Positions 45,652 to 55,316 of a stretch of 64,000 nt of DNA are shown piece by piece. Below the pieces are notes generated by a model. That model saw only the letters and a program-made list of their open reading frames with translations. It did not search any database and was not told the origin of the DNA. Made by a program: the position numbers and the translations under genes. This DNA is from MPNP01 sp965116235. GTDB lineage: Bacteria > Pseudomonadota > Alphaproteobacteria > Rhodobacterales > Rhodobacteraceae. Each line of letters starts with the position of its first letter. Position 1 is the stretch's first letter. Location of the stretch: positions 2,914,001 through 2,978,000 of the forward strand of contig OZ220496.1 in NCBI GenBank assembly GCA_965116235.1, read 5' to 3'.

Positions 45652-46980
45652 CTACCAGCCTTTCTGCATCCAGGTCAGAAAATCCGCCATTCTTTCCAGA
45701 AAGGTCTGCGGGTAGCCCTTTCCGTATTGCTGAAAATCCCATACCTCATCCTGGGGCTGCGCTACCAGAAGGCACAAGCCGACAAGGGCGGAAAAGGGCG
45801 ATTCTATGGTTACGGATGGAAAACCCGTTATCTGCACAGGTCGACCAATTCGGATTCCTTGGCCAAACTTTGTTCGGATCAGATCGTCAAAACCGGTGAG
45901 AAGACTGCACCCGCCGGTAAAGACGATTTGTTGGCTCCCGGATATTCCCCAGTCAAAGGACTGCAGGACAATGTTCAGATTCTCGAGAATTTCCTCGACC
46001 CGGGGATAGATGACCCCAATGAGATGGGACTTGGTAATGGCGGGATTGCGGGTGTTTTTGTGCGATGTCTGACAGAAGACTCGATCGTCCCGGGAAGTGG
46101 CGGCCACGCCGCCATACAGAATCTTGAGCTTTTCAGCCTGAACTTCGGACACCGCGAAGGCCTGAATGATGTCGTCACTAATGTGCCTGCCCCCAATGGG
46201 AAACGAATCTGTAAACAGCATGTGTTTCTTGATGAAGCCGGCTACGGTGGTGATGCCATGCCCGATATTGACGATCGCCGTGCCCAGTTCCTGCTCGTTT
46301 TCGACAAGCGTGGACAAGCCCGATGCATAGGCCGCGGAATGAATTCCGGCCAACTTGAGACCGCATCGGGTCACGCATTCGTAGACGTTTTCGACCGCCC
46401 GGGAACTGATTGTCACAGCATGCACATCAACAGACAGGCGATTGCCGGTCATGCCTCGAGGGTCGTGCATTCCCTGGCGCTGATCAATGGAAAAGTTGAC
46501 GGGATGGGCATGCAGAAATTCATGCCCGTCAATCAAGGACTCAACCCCGCAATTTTGAATGGCCTTGGCAATATGATATTCCGACACCTTCTGGCTATCC
46601 AGTTCAACGCTTCCGTGATAGATCTGCGAACTGTAGACAGCCCCCGAATAACTCAGGACCACTTCAGGACATCGTTTCCCGGCGGCTCTGAACGTCTGGT
46701 TGACGGTTTCCCGGATCGCGGACACCGCCTTGTCCGTATCGACAATGTCGCCATGCTCAACGCCGTGTGACTTGGAATAGTAGAATCCGTTGACCCGACA
46801 TCCAAGCTGAGGGGTAAACATCCCCGAGCGCAGGCCGCTGCTTTCGGCCGCATGGCCAAATTCGACAATGGCCGAAGAAATCTTCGACGATCCAATATCC
46901 AAAACAAGAATATGACCCACGGTTCGAGCCTTGTTCAGGTTTTCCCTCATGTTCAGATGAAAATCAAACGGGTTCGCCAT
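45652..46980 (-). CDS. ftsA: Cell division protein FtsA
   Basis: This actin-like protein tethers FtsZ to the membrane. The phosphate-1 motif LDIGSSKISSAIVEF and the C-terminal amphipathic helix (ERMADFLTWMQKGW) are present. The phosphate-2 motif, usually DxGGGTT, reads VNIGHGITT, losing the Asp and one Gly, so nucleotide handling may differ. I choose the ATG at 46980 (GAGG six bases upstream) over a GTG at 47001 that lies four bases from the ftsQ stop. Confidence 0.94.
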   Translation of the reverse strand: MANPFDFHLNMRENLNKARTVGHILVLDIGSSKISSAIVEFGHAAESSGLRSGMFTPQLGCRVNGFYYSKSHGVEHGDIVDTDKAVSAIRETVNQTFRAAGKRCPEVVLSYSGAVYSSQIYHGSVELDSQKVSEYHIAKAIQNCGVESLIDGHEFLHAHPVNFSIDQRQGMHDPRGMTGNRLSVDVHAVTISSRAVENVYECVTRCGLKLAGIHSAAYASGLSTLVENEQELGTAIVNIGHGITTVAGFIKKHMLFTDSFPIGGRHISDDIIQAFAVSEVQAEKLKILYGGVAATSRDDRVFCQTSHKNTRNPAITKSHLIGVIYPRVEEILENLNIVLQSFDWGISGSQQIVFTGGCSLLTGFDDLIRTKFGQGIRIGRPVQITGFPSVTIESPFSALVGLCLLVAQPQDEVWDFQQYGKGYPQTFLERMADFLTWMQKGW

Positions 46981-47004
46981 TTCCTGCCTCGCTTTGCTCA
47001 CACA

Positions 47005-47772
47005 TCATGTCTTAGATTGGGGGTTGGGCCTGACATAAGTTCGTTCTGGAATGCGCAGATCGATGACTGAAAGATCCCGACTGAGCAACCGACCGGTTTC
47101 ATCAAGAGTCTTCAGCCTGTTCATGGCTTCCCAAGAATTGTCTTCAGGCAGCTTGACGACACGGCCCTGATCGAGAATGACATTCCAGCGTCGGGCCCCA
47201 ATCCGGACGAAGCCTCGAATCATGTGGTTGATGTCCTCAGAGACGGACAGCAAGGTCATGACCTCGGCGACATTCGCTTCTGAACCCGGGCCCGCAATCA
47301 CGAACAACCCCGGGTGCTCATCTCGTGACACTCCCGAAGCCAGTACAAATCCCTCTTCATCAACGAGATGATATTGTCCCTGATCGTACAAGAGGGCCCG
47401 CGGTATCTTCTCGGTGACGTCTATTTGAAGCATTCCTCCCCTGCCGACGCCTAGTCGGGCCTGGGCAATCGTCGGCTGACTTTCCAGCCACGCATGGATG
47501 GCCTCGAGATCCAGATTCAAGATGCTCAACTGAGCGTCGCCCAGCATGGATGTCAGGTAAAGAATGATGTCAATTTCCAGTTCGGCTGTTGCCCCGGTCG
47601 TTTCCACGCCTCGAACCAAAAACCTTTTGTCGCCCCCGAGTCTTTGCATGAGCTTGACCGGCTCCAGCTGGCGCATCGACACTTGGGGATAAAGCTCATA
47701 GCTGCCATAGGCCAAGCTGCCTATGAGCATGGATATAAAACCGTAGAGGGTGAGTTTCTTCACATTGACCAT
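47005..47772 (-). CDS. ftsQ: Cell division protein FtsQ
   Basis: This bitopic membrane protein links early and late divisome parts. A short cytoplasmic start, one membrane segment (about 5-25), a POTRA domain beginning FLVRGVETTGATAE and a beta domain ending VIDLRIPERTYVRPN match FtsQ. The ATG at 47772 is preceded by AAGGAGG at good spacing, giving 255 residues. Confidence 0.92.
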   Translation of the reverse strand: MVNVKKLTLYGFISMLIGSLAYGSYELYPQVSMRQLEPVKLMQRLGGDKRFLVRGVETTGATAELEIDIILYLTSMLGDAQLSILNLDLEAIHAWLESQPTIAQARLGVGRGGMLQIDVTEKIPRALLYDQGQYHLVDEEGFVLASGVSRDEHPGLFVIAGPGSEANVAEVMTLLSVSEDINHMIRGFVRIGARRWNVILDQGRVVKLPEDNSWEAMNRLKTLDETGRLLSRDLSVIDLRIPERTYVRPNPQSKT

Positions 47773-47821
47773 CGGCCGCCTCCTTGACCCTTGGCTCCGA
47801 ATGCAGGCTCGTTCCCCGTTC

Positions 47822-48733
47822 TTACCTGTTGCATGATGCCCCTTCAACAAGGGCGCGGCAGAGCTGACCAAAACTCATTCCTTTCACGCCAGCGTGGGTC
47901 GGAGCCTGGGACGTTGCTGTCATTCCCGGTTGGGTATTGGTTTCAAGCAGCATAAGCCCGTCCACGCCGCGTCGGTCATCCCAGCGAAAATCGGTTCGAC
48001 TCAGCCCCTTGCACCCCAATCCCTTATGGGCTTTAAGCGCGTATTCCAAGCATCGGTCAAAGACCTCTTTCGGAAGCTTGGCCGGCACCTCGAACTGCGT
48101 GAGCCCAGGCGTGTATTTTGCCTCGTAGCTGAACCAGTCGTCGGTGATGATTTCGCCGACAGATAAGGGATGCCCATCAAGAACGCTCGCTGACAGCTCC
48201 CGCCCGGAAACGTATTCTTCGATCATGAACTCGCCATCGTCATAAACCTCCAGACTCGGCGACTGATCGTGGGAAGCGATGATTTGCAACCCCAAGGATG
48301 AACCCTCGTTCAACGGCTTCAGGACATAGGGGGGCGCCATTGGACATCCTTGCCTGAATTGGTCGATTGTCACCAGTACGCTCTGAGGCGTCGGGAGCTT
48401 GCACCTTTCATAAACCAGTTTGGTTTGATGCTTGTTCATGGCCAAAGCCGAAGCGAGCACTCCGGAATGGGTATAGGGTACTTTCAGCCACTCGAAAATG
48501 CCTTGAACGCACCCATCCTCTCCCCAACGCCCGTGCAAGGCGTTCAATACCGCAGCAGGCTTGAGTGATGACAGAACAGAGACCAGATCCGGACCCGCAT
48601 CAATTTCAGTCACGTCGTAGCCTTCATCTCTCAATGCCTTTGCACATTCCCTTCCGCTGGCAAGTGACACCTCCCGTTCCCATGAAAGTCCTCCCTTGAC
48701 CACCGCTATCTTTTCGTCTCGACTGATCGTCAT
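47822..48733 (-). CDS. ddl: D-alanine-D-alanine ligase
   Basis: It makes the D-Ala-D-Ala dipeptide for peptidoglycan. ATP-grasp motifs LNALHGRWGEDGCVQG, KPLNEGSSLGL and ETNTQPGMTATSQAP are present in 303 residues. The start overlaps the murB stop (TAATG), with a purine-rich ribosome-binding site upstream. Confidence 0.96.
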   Translation of the reverse strand: MTISRDEKIAVVKGGLSWEREVSLASGRECAKALRDEGYDVTEIDAGPDLVSVLSSLKPAAVLNALHGRWGEDGCVQGIFEWLKVPYTHSGVLASALAMNKHQTKLVYERCKLPTPQSVLVTIDQFRQGCPMAPPYVLKPLNEGSSLGLQIIASHDQSPSLEVYDDGEFMIEEYVSGRELSASVLDGHPLSVGEIITDDWFSYEAKYTPGLTQFEVPAKLPKEVFDRCLEYALKAHKGLGCKGLSRTDFRWDDRRGVDGLMLLETNTQPGMTATSQAPTHAGVKGMSFGQLCRALVEGASCNR

Positions 48734-49701
48734 TATCGATCTCCCTTCACCTTTAGCGGCACCAGTTCTCCTAGCCGAATGATTTCCCAGTCAAGAACGA
48801 CGCTTTTCTGCTTCAGGACTTCACGGCGAACCCGTTCACCCAATTCTTCAACCTGAGTCGCGGTCGCGTTGCCCGTGTTCAGGAGGAAGTTCGGATGCTG
48901 GGTTGAGACCTGTGCATCACCAAGTCTTGCTCCTCTGAGACCTGACTCGTCAATGAGTTTCCAAGCCTTTAATTCGTGTATGTCGTTATCCTCCCATGTG
49001 GAAGAATACCCCGCCGGATTTCTGAACGTTGATCCCGCGGTTCTGGTCCCGGTGGGCTGCGAAGCCGTTCTTCGATCAACGTATTCATTCAGTCGCGCAT
49101 GCAAGGCTTCGGGCGAAGCCGTTGGTGCTTCGAGAACGACCTCGACAATGATGGCCTCTTGGGGCAAGTTACATTCGCGATAGCCAAAATGACAATCGTC
49201 CCTGGTCAAAACGGTACATGAGCCATCACGCAACACAACCGTGGCTTCAATGAAGTGATCGGCGACATAGGATCCGTAGCATCCGGCATTCATTCGCACG
49301 GCTCCACCGAGAGTACCCGGTACTGTCCTCAGGAAAGTCAGGTCAAGCCCTTTTCTGGCGGCCTCGGTGGCGACATGCACATCCTTCGTGAAAGCCCCGG
49401 CTCGAACTCTGTTGTCTTCAAGCCTGACGTAGTTGAAGGCCCGGCCAAGCCTGACTACGATACCCCGAACACCGCCATCACGAACAATCAGGTTCGAGCC
49501 AATCCCGATTGTAAACAGGCGAACACCAGGATCAAGCATTTGTACAAACTGTCGCAGATCATCGCGGTCTGTCGGCTGGTAAAACCAGTCCGCCAATCCT
49601 CCGACCCCAAGCCAGCACATCCGGCCAAGAGGATGATCTTGCTTCAAGACTCCTTTCAGCTGGCTGCAGTCGGATGCAACACACGATCGTTTCGCCATCA
49701 T
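48733..49701 (-). CDS. murB: UDP-N-acetylenolpyruvoylglucosamine reductase
   Basis: This FAD enzyme finishes UDP-MurNAc. GIGSNLIVRDGG binds FAD, MNAGCYG and the catalytic Ser in GSTFRNP are present. The C-terminal catalytic segment, which usually has a Glu near HxNFLINTGNATA, reads TQHPNFLLNTGNATA, so the general acid there is uncertain. 322 residues. Confidence 0.95.
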   Translation of the reverse strand: MMAKRSCVASDCSQLKGVLKQDHPLGRMCWLGVGGLADWFYQPTDRDDLRQFVQMLDPGVRLFTIGIGSNLIVRDGGVRGIVVRLGRAFNYVRLEDNRVRAGAFTKDVHVATEAARKGLDLTFLRTVPGTLGGAVRMNAGCYGSYVADHFIEATVVLRDGSCTVLTRDDCHFGYRECNLPQEAIIVEVVLEAPTASPEALHARLNEYVDRRTASQPTGTRTAGSTFRNPAGYSSTWEDNDIHELKAWKLIDESGLRGARLGDAQVSTQHPNFLLNTGNATATQVEELGERVRREVLKQKSVVLDWEIIRLGELVPLKVKGDR

Positions 49702-49711
49702 GCCAGTACCA

Positions 49712-51115
49712 TCACCTCATTGAAGCCATGACTTGCGGCAGCTGATAAGCCCATTGGGTTATTGTCCCGGCACCAAGACACACGACCATGTCCCCTTCGA
49801 CAGCATTTTTGCTGATGAGGGCTGCAAGATTGTCGAGATCTTCGATGGGTGCTGCATTCGGGTGCCCCTGACGGACCAGACCTCGGACCAGAGACTCCTT
49901 GTCACTGCCGTTAATCCGCGACTCTCCCGCCGCATAAACATCCGTTATGCCAACAAAATCGGCGTCATCAAAACACCGGCAAAAATCATCGAAAAGATCA
50001 TGCAGCCGTGTAAAGCGATGCGGTTGATGGACCGCAAAAATACGACCCTGAGTCTGCTGTCGTGCGGCTCGCAACACAGCCTTGATTTCCACGGGATGGT
50101 GGCCGTAGTCGTCGATAATTTCGATCCCGTCGATCACGCCCACGCGGGTAAACCGCCGATTAACCCCCTCAAACTCCTTCAAGGCTCCGGCTATCCGGTC
50201 GAGCGGCAGGCCCAGAGTACGAACCACAGTTATCGCTGCGACAGCATTGAGAACGTTGTGCTCCCCGGCCATGGGCAATTCGAATGCATGCCATTTCCCA
50301 TCGTCCATGTTGAATTTGACGGCAAAAGAGGAATGACCATTCATAAAGCCCTGATATCTGACCTGAACATCAGCCTTCTCGTTGTAGCCGTAGGTGATGA
50401 TTCGTCTGTCAGTGATACGGTTGACGAGGGCCTGCACTTCAGGATGGTCAGTGCCGCATACAGCATAGCCATAAAAGGGGACACTCGAGACAAAAGACTG
50501 AAAAGCCTGGCGCAAATTGTCAAACGTCCGATAATGATCCATGTGTTCCGGATCGATGTTGGTCACCACGGCTATGGTGGCCGGCAACTTGAGAAAAGTC
50601 CCGTCGCTTTCATCGGCCTCGACCACCATCCAGTCCCCTTCCCCCTTTCGAGCATTGGACCCGTAGGCGTGGATGATTCCACCGTTGATGACTGTGGGAT
50701 CAAAGCCGCCTTTCTCCATGAGGGTGGCCACCAGGGTTGTCGTGGTCGTCTTGCCGTGTGTTCCCGCGATGGCGACACTGTAGCGCAGTCGCATCAGCTC
50801 CGCCAGCATTTCGGCCCGACGCACAACCGGCAAACCGATTTCTCGGGCACGAACAAGTTCGGGATTGTCATGGCTTATGGCCGATGACACAACAACAACG
50901 GAACTGTCACCAAGGTTGTCTGCCGACTGACCCAAGAAGACCTTTGCTCCCAGTCCTTCCAACCTCTGGATCAGGACCGAGGAGGCAATATCGCTTCCCT
51001 GTACGGAATGGCCCATGTTCAGCAAGACCTCAGCAATGCCGGACATGCCTATCCCTCCTATTCCAATAAAGTGAATGGTATTAACCGTCTCTGGCAATTT
51101 TGTGGCCGGATTCAT
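49712..51115 (-). CDS. murC: UDP-N-acetylmuramate-L-alanine ligase
   Basis: It adds the first amino acid to UDP-MurNAc. GIGGIGMSGIAEVL, the ATP loop GTHGKTTTTTLVATL, EADESDGTFL and DDYGHHPVEIKAVL mark the Mur ligase. 467 residues, between murB and murG. Confidence 0.97.
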   Translation of the reverse strand: MNPATKLPETVNTIHFIGIGGIGMSGIAEVLLNMGHSVQGSDIASSVLIQRLEGLGAKVFLGQSADNLGDSSVVVVSSAISHDNPELVRAREIGLPVVRRAEMLAELMRLRYSVAIAGTHGKTTTTTLVATLMEKGGFDPTVINGGIIHAYGSNARKGEGDWMVVEADESDGTFLKLPATIAVVTNIDPEHMDHYRTFDNLRQAFQSFVSSVPFYGYAVCGTDHPEVQALVNRITDRRIITYGYNEKADVQVRYQGFMNGHSSFAVKFNMDDGKWHAFELPMAGEHNVLNAVAAITVVRTLGLPLDRIAGALKEFEGVNRRFTRVGVIDGIEIIDDYGHHPVEIKAVLRAARQQTQGRIFAVHQPHRFTRLHDLFDDFCRCFDDADFVGITDVYAAGESRINGSDKESLVRGLVRQGHPNAAPIEDLDNLAALISKNAVEGDMVVCLGAGTITQWAYQLPQVMASMR

Positions 51116-51125
51116 GGCGCACCTT

Positions 51126-52238
51126 TCATATTATGGCCTCGACCAGATTGGCGAGCCTCTTGCTGGCATCTGGCACTGACAAGGCCTTGCTTGCCTTGGC
51201 CATTCTCTTCATTCGTTCTGGGTCCTCCAGCAACTCTGTCAGTGTGGCGGCAAACACTTCCGCGGTAAAATGCTTTTCAGCAATCACGACAGCCGCTGCC
51301 GCGTCTTCCAGTTCTCGGGCATTTGAAGTCTGATGATCGTTGGCTGCTGCCGCAAACGGAATCAGGATCGACGGCAGTCCCATGGCGGTAATCTCGGCCA
51401 CCGATGAGGCACCCGCTCGGGCGACAATCAGATGAGACCGAGCCATCTGGATGGGCAGGTCCTCAAAAAATGCCTTCAGGTTGCTGTCGATGATCAGTGC
51501 TTCATATGTTTCTTCGACCCTAGCAAGATGGGCTGGCTTGACTTGCTGTGTCACTCGAATTCGAGCGCGGACATTGGACGGCAGCATGGCCAGAGAACTC
51601 GGAATGATCTCGTCAAATATTCTGGCTCCCTGGCTTCCTCCCACGATCAGAAGCTTGACTATGTCGGCGCTACCGAGGCTGTAGCGCGCTGGAATGCACT
51701 CCAAGACCTCTTGTCGTATCGGATTGCCAGTTCGCTCCCATCGGGTGTTGTCTGGAAAACTCGGCGACGCCGGCCCACTGGCCACCCGGCTCACGCGTGA
51801 TGCCAGAAGACGGTTGACTTTTCCCATCGTGCCGTTCTGTTCATGAATGACACTGGGAACATTGAATATCAGGGCACCCAACATGGGAGGCAAGGATGCA
51901 TAACTGCCAAATCCGATCACGGCCAGTGGTCGGTCACGCATAAACTTGATCATGACCGAAAACACGCAAAAAATCATCAGAAGAGGAGCCAGCAGGCGTT
52001 TCAATGCGCTGCCTTGGGTGTAAGTGGCGGCGGGAATGATCTCCCAACTCGACTTGGACGGAAACTGCCCGGCATATTGAGCGGCCCGCCTATCAATCAA
52101 AAAGCTGACGCGCCGATTGCGCGCCAACAGTTCCTGTGCCAGCGCCTGAGCCGGAAAGACATGTCCTCCAGTTCCACCCGTAGCAAGAACGATCGGTGCA
52201 TGATTGGAAGGGGCTGTAGCGGAGTCTGAACTATTCAT
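51126..52238 (-). CDS. murG: UDP-GlcNAc transferase making lipid II
   Basis: It transfers GlcNAc to lipid I at the membrane's inner face. ATGGTGGHVFPA binds the donor phosphate, and GGSQGARIFDEIIP and the RAGASSVAEITAMGLPSILIPF region complete the GT-B fold. The ATG at 52238 lies five bases after the ftsW stop, giving about 370 residues. Confidence 0.96.
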   Translation of the reverse strand: MNSSDSATAPSNHAPIVLATGGTGGHVFPAQALAQELLARNRRVSFLIDRRAAQYAGQFPSKSSWEIIPAATYTQGSALKRLLAPLLMIFCVFSVMIKFMRDRPLAVIGFGSYASLPPMLGALIFNVPSVIHEQNGTMGKVNRLLASRVSRVASGPASPSFPDNTRWERTGNPIRQEVLECIPARYSLGSADIVKLLIVGGSQGARIFDEIIPSSLAMLPSNVRARIRVTQQVKPAHLARVEETYEALIIDSNLKAFFEDLPIQMARSHLIVARAGASSVAEITAMGLPSILIPFAAAANDHQTSNARELEDAAAAVVIAEKHFTAEVFAATLTELLEDPERMKRMAKASKALSVPDASKRLANLVEAII

Positions 52239-52243
52239 TTGCT

Positions 52244-53413
52244 TCAACGCGGATCTTCGGTCTCCTTCTTGCGAGTGAAACACAAGATCAGCCCGAGCGT
52301 AATCCCGACAGCCAGCATGGAGGACCCCCCGTACGAGATCATAGGCAGCGTCATCCCCTTGGCTGGAAACAGTTCGGCCGAAACAGCAAGATTAATGAAG
52401 GCTTGGGCACTGAACATGATGACCAGTCCTGTACCCGCAAATCTTAAAAAGTAGTCACGGGTGCGGCTCAGACGGAACAGGGACCGTGTTGCGATGACCA
52501 AATAAAGTATAATGATGAGCAGAACCAAGGCCAGCCCGTATTCTTCCGCCGCCACCGCGATGATGAAGTCTGTGTGGGCATCGGGCAAATACCACTTTTG
52601 AGTTCCGTAACCTCCTCCCTGACCAAACAATCCGCCATTCTGGATGGCTCGTTCAGCAAAATCAACCTGCGTCGGGTTGGCATTGTGGCTGGCTCCGTCG
52701 GAACGGCTTAGAATCGATTCGATGAAGGAATCGATGCGCAGTCTGACGTAGTCAAAATTGAGATAGGCCAGAAACGACCCAATCACGGCAAACCCGCCAA
52801 TCATCAAAATTATGATTAAGGGGGCACCAGCGGCGAAGTAAATGGATGCCCATCCGGCAAGCACAAGCAATGACTGGCCAAAATCGGGCTGAATAAGAAG
52901 CAGAAGCAGGCACAAGCCTGTCAAGATAAACGAGATCATGACTCCCGGGTGACCGGGGCGTTCAAACCGGCCGCTAATTAGCCATGCTGCCAGGACGATC
53001 AAACCCGGCTTCACAAACTCGGCGGGCTGTATTGAACCGAAACCCAAAGAAAACCAGCGCGTTGCCCCTTTGCCAAAATTGGTTCCGAAGAACGGCAACA
53101 GAATCAAGCCAACGAAGGCAACAGCAAACAGCATGCATCCCATGCGCCGAGCCGTTGTATGTTTCAGGGTAGATACGATCAGGATCAATGCAAACCCAAC
53201 CACGCCAAACACGACATGTCTGGTGACAAAATGGAATGGATTCAGGCTGAGTCGCTCCGCGAGGGGTGGAGATGCCGAGGGACTTAACAGAATTCCAATA
53301 ACGAACAAACCGAATATCGCCAGGAGCGAATACCGGTCAACCTCGTTCCACCACTTCGGCAGAACGGCCTCATACTGGCGCATGTTGCCAGCCTCATGCG
53401 TAATGACTGTCAT
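52244..53413 (-). CDS. ftsW: Septal peptidoglycan glycosyltransferase FtsW (SEDS)
   Basis: This ten-pass SEDS protein polymerises lipid II with FtsI. The catalytic-loop Asp lies in QPDFGQSLLVLAGW. RWFSLGFGSIQPAEFVKP, NGGLFGQGGGYGTQKWYLPDAHTDFIIAVAAEE and MISYGGSSMLA are conserved. An inner ATG at 53383 with GAGG upstream is an alternative start. Upstream, where murD would adjoin, lies a 2.2-kb island. Confidence 0.95.
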   Translation of the reverse strand: MTVITHEAGNMRQYEAVLPKWWNEVDRYSLLAIFGLFVIGILLSPSASPPLAERLSLNPFHFVTRHVVFGVVGFALILIVSTLKHTTARRMGCMLFAVAFVGLILLPFFGTNFGKGATRWFSLGFGSIQPAEFVKPGLIVLAAWLISGRFERPGHPGVMISFILTGLCLLLLLIQPDFGQSLLVLAGWASIYFAAGAPLIIILMIGGFAVIGSFLAYLNFDYVRLRIDSFIESILSRSDGASHNANPTQVDFAERAIQNGGLFGQGGGYGTQKWYLPDAHTDFIIAVAAEEYGLALVLLIIILYLVIATRSLFRLSRTRDYFLRFAGTGLVIMFSAQAFINLAVSAELFPAKGMTLPMISYGGSSMLAVGITLGLILCFTRKKETEDPR

Positions 53414-53702
53414 CAGCCTGTGCCTTTGTTTTCGTACTGCTCAGAGCCATTTTAGACTCAATTTCGTGGTCGTTTTCGACCTTGTTTCGTGAAACGTTTA
53501 ATAATTGCGTTGAACTTTTTCAAATATTATTTGTTGCGGTCGAGAATTGTTCCGATTCAACGTTGTGGCTAATGTGCGAGTCGCCTCACACATTCATACA
53601 CCAAAGAGCAGTCAGTGACCTAATCCAAGCGTGAACCCATCCGTCTCTTGGATGTCGACTGTCGCTGTCGGAAAGCCTTCCAAGCCCACCATCTTTGAAC
53701 TA
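53414..53702. other. Non-coding region upstream of ftsW
   Basis: About 290 bp, AT-rich next to ftsW. No gene is recognised. It separates ftsW from the IS630 remnant. Confidence 0.45.
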
Positions 53703-54019
53703 GTGGTCTGACATTATTGAACTGATGGATGGAGCGAATGCAGCTTGATGCGCGCCTCGGCTGCCGTAAACCGCCACTTTACCGGACGCGGGTCCGCATT
53801 GATGGCCTCCAGACCCGCCTCCAAACACCGCCGCCGCACGCGTTCGACTGTGGCTATGCTGACATCCATAAGCGCCGCAATGTCGGCATCGATCCGCCCG
53901 CCATCCGGGCGTGCCTCGTCCGCCAACAGCAGAATCTGCACCCGCCGCCGCTCCGCCGAGCCCCGGCCCGCATCGATCCGCGCCTTCAACTCCACGCGCT
54001 CCGACTCGTCCAGCCGCAC
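53703..54019 (-). pseudogene. Internally deleted IS630 derivative
   Basis: The 101-codon frame joins an N-terminal helix-turn-helix region (DADIAALMDVSIATVERVRR) directly to the last 28 residues (INADPRPVKWRFTAAEARIK). The whole DDE domain is missing. The terminal part is nearly identical to the copy ending at 23084. The IS end at 53703 follows a TA. The left end is not intact. Confidence 0.85.
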
Positions 54020-54097
54020 ACGTCATTTCTCGCGTCTTATCTATGTTGTGTTCCTATCCACTGCTCCGCATAGTAACGATCGGCGGGCGGGTCCGGG

Positions 54098-54263
54098 ACA
54101 AGCCGGTTCAGATCCCATTTGAACGTTCCCACGGTTCGATCCTGTTCTCGGTTCGGGGCCAGATTACCGGCCATCCGGGCTCAAGTCAACCCCCGGCAGC
54201 GACAGGACCGACACGCACTCTTCAACCCGCAATTCAACAATGCTCAACCACTAGCCAAGGTCG
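54098..54263 (+). repeat. Diverged direct repeat flanking the BrnTA island, copy A
   Basis: About 160 bp align with 55433-55602, with blocks such as ccagatta, ggctcaagtc (gggtctcaagtc) and caattcaacaatgctcaac. The copies differ at many sites, so the duplication is old. They flank the toxin-antitoxin genes. Confidence 0.7.
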
Positions 54264-54278
54264 GTGTGGAGAAGATGC

Positions 54279-54549
54279 CTGTCTCGTTGTTGGCAACGCA
54301 AAGCGGAATGGAGCGGACCACGATCTGGCTGATCTGAAGGAAAAGTTCAAAAAGTTTCTGGAGATTGGAGGGCTGGGAATTGACCGATTGCGCGACCTAC
54401 CCTGCCATTATATGCTCTTTTCGCCCCATTTCTCGGACAGGCAGAAGGCCAGTTATGAGAGGTTGGGGGTCCAGTGCTGTAGTCTCAAGGCGATGCTGGC
54501 GAAGGTCGAGTCAGGTTGGCAACGAATACGGTGCAACATATCCTGCTAA
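54279..54549 (+). pseudogene. C-terminal remnant of an unidentified protein
   Basis: The frame translates as a protein-like stretch (LADLKEKFKKFLEIGGLGID, then RLRDLPCHYMLFSPHFSD). Its acidic/basic helical composition differs from random frames, but it lacks any supported start. I cannot name the family. Confidence 0.4.
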
Positions 54550-54621
54550 TTTTGTTTCCATCCAGCATTGTAAGGTTTCGATAACCCTGAAAATATTTTC
54601 CGTGAAGAAGCATACAGTCCC

Positions 54622-54930
54622 CTAGAGGCCTGCGGCTTCACGCAATGCATCGTTCATCCGGCTTTGCCAGCCTGTGCCGGCCTCTTTGAACTTTGCTACA
54701 ACGTCTTGATCAAGCCTGATCGACACAGATACCTTGGGGTTCGCTGAACGAGGCCGTCCGCCAACATTCCTACGCATGGTTTCGGCCAGTGTCGGGAAGG
54801 CATCCGAGAACAATTTTGCCTGAGCGATTTGTTCATCGGTGACTTCGGGGGCATCTGGGTCATTTTCGATTAACTTCTGGATCCGGGCTTCTTCCGCTTC
54901 GGAAACGTCGGGTACTTTTTTTATCGTCAT
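54622..54930 (-). CDS. brnA: BrnA-type antitoxin
   Basis: The 102-residue protein ends in a ribbon-helix-helix-like domain (NPKVSVSIRLDQDVVAKFKEAGTGWQSRMNDALREA), the BrnA hallmark. It would bind BrnT and repress the operon. Its start overlaps the BrnT stop by four bases. Confidence 0.88.
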   Translation of the reverse strand: MTIKKVPDVSEAEEARIQKLIENDPDAPEVTDEQIAQAKLFSDAFPTLAETMRRNVGGRPRSANPKVSVSIRLDQDVVAKFKEAGTGWQSRMNDALREAAGL

Positions 54931-55175
54931 AACAAACTCCTTTCTTTGCGGCTAGCGGGGCGCATGGAGACTATCGACAGACCTTCTGTTCCGAGAATAG
55001 AGAATACAACTGCGATGATCCCATCATTCAGCCGTCCGATCGCCATGTAACGGCCTTCCTTGGCAGGGACTGTCACTGCGTCGAGGAAGAACCATTCATC
55101 CAGATCAGCAAAATCTAACTGGTGCCGTACCAGATTGATCTTCCGCTTTGGCTCATCCCAGACAATTTCTATCAC
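54927..55175 (-). CDS. brnT: BrnT-type ribonuclease toxin
   Basis: The 82-residue toxin has the BrnT pattern WDEPKRKINLVRHQLDFADL at the start and a RPASRKER end, an RNase of RelE-like fold. It starts at a GTG at 55175, just one base after the 20-bp palindromic operator. No room remains for a ribosome-binding site, suggesting a leaderless message. Confidence 0.86.
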   Translation of the reverse strand: MIEIVWDEPKRKINLVRHQLDFADLDEWFFLDAVTVPAKEGRYMAIGRLNDGIIAVVFSILGTEGLSIVSMRPASRKERSLL

Positions 55176-55176
55176 A

Positions 55177-55212
55177 GTTGTTGTATATACAACAACCAGG
55201 TTTGAATGTCAA
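55177..55212 (-). promoter_or_regulatory. brnTA promoter with palindromic operator
   Basis: On the minus strand TTGACA (55207-55212) and TATATA (55184-55189) are 17 bp apart. A perfect palindrome, gttgttgtatatacaacaac (55177-55196), covers the -10 box, an ideal site for autorepression by BrnA. Confidence 0.85.
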
Positions 55213-55227
55213 ATAATTGGGAATTAT

Positions 55228-55316
55228 GGTAGTGTCTCAGTTTGAATATAATTTACGTACTACTTCCCACATGATCGTGATTTCTATGGTTCAATAATTC
55301 AAACTGAGACACTACC
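55228..55316. mobile_element. 89-bp MITE, same family as 34066-34155
   Basis: Twenty-base inverted ends (ggtagtgtctcagtttgaat and its inverse at 55297-55316) and a shared core (catgatcg) identify it. No TA is kept on the right side. It lies just upstream of the brnTA promoter. Confidence 0.82.

Noticed and set aside
45727..46770. 347-codon plus-strand frame opposite ftsA
   Set aside because: It is antisense to ftsA and without family resemblance.
49733..50887. 384-codon plus-strand frame opposite murC
   Set aside because: It is a shadow of murC. The protein has no recognisable motifs.
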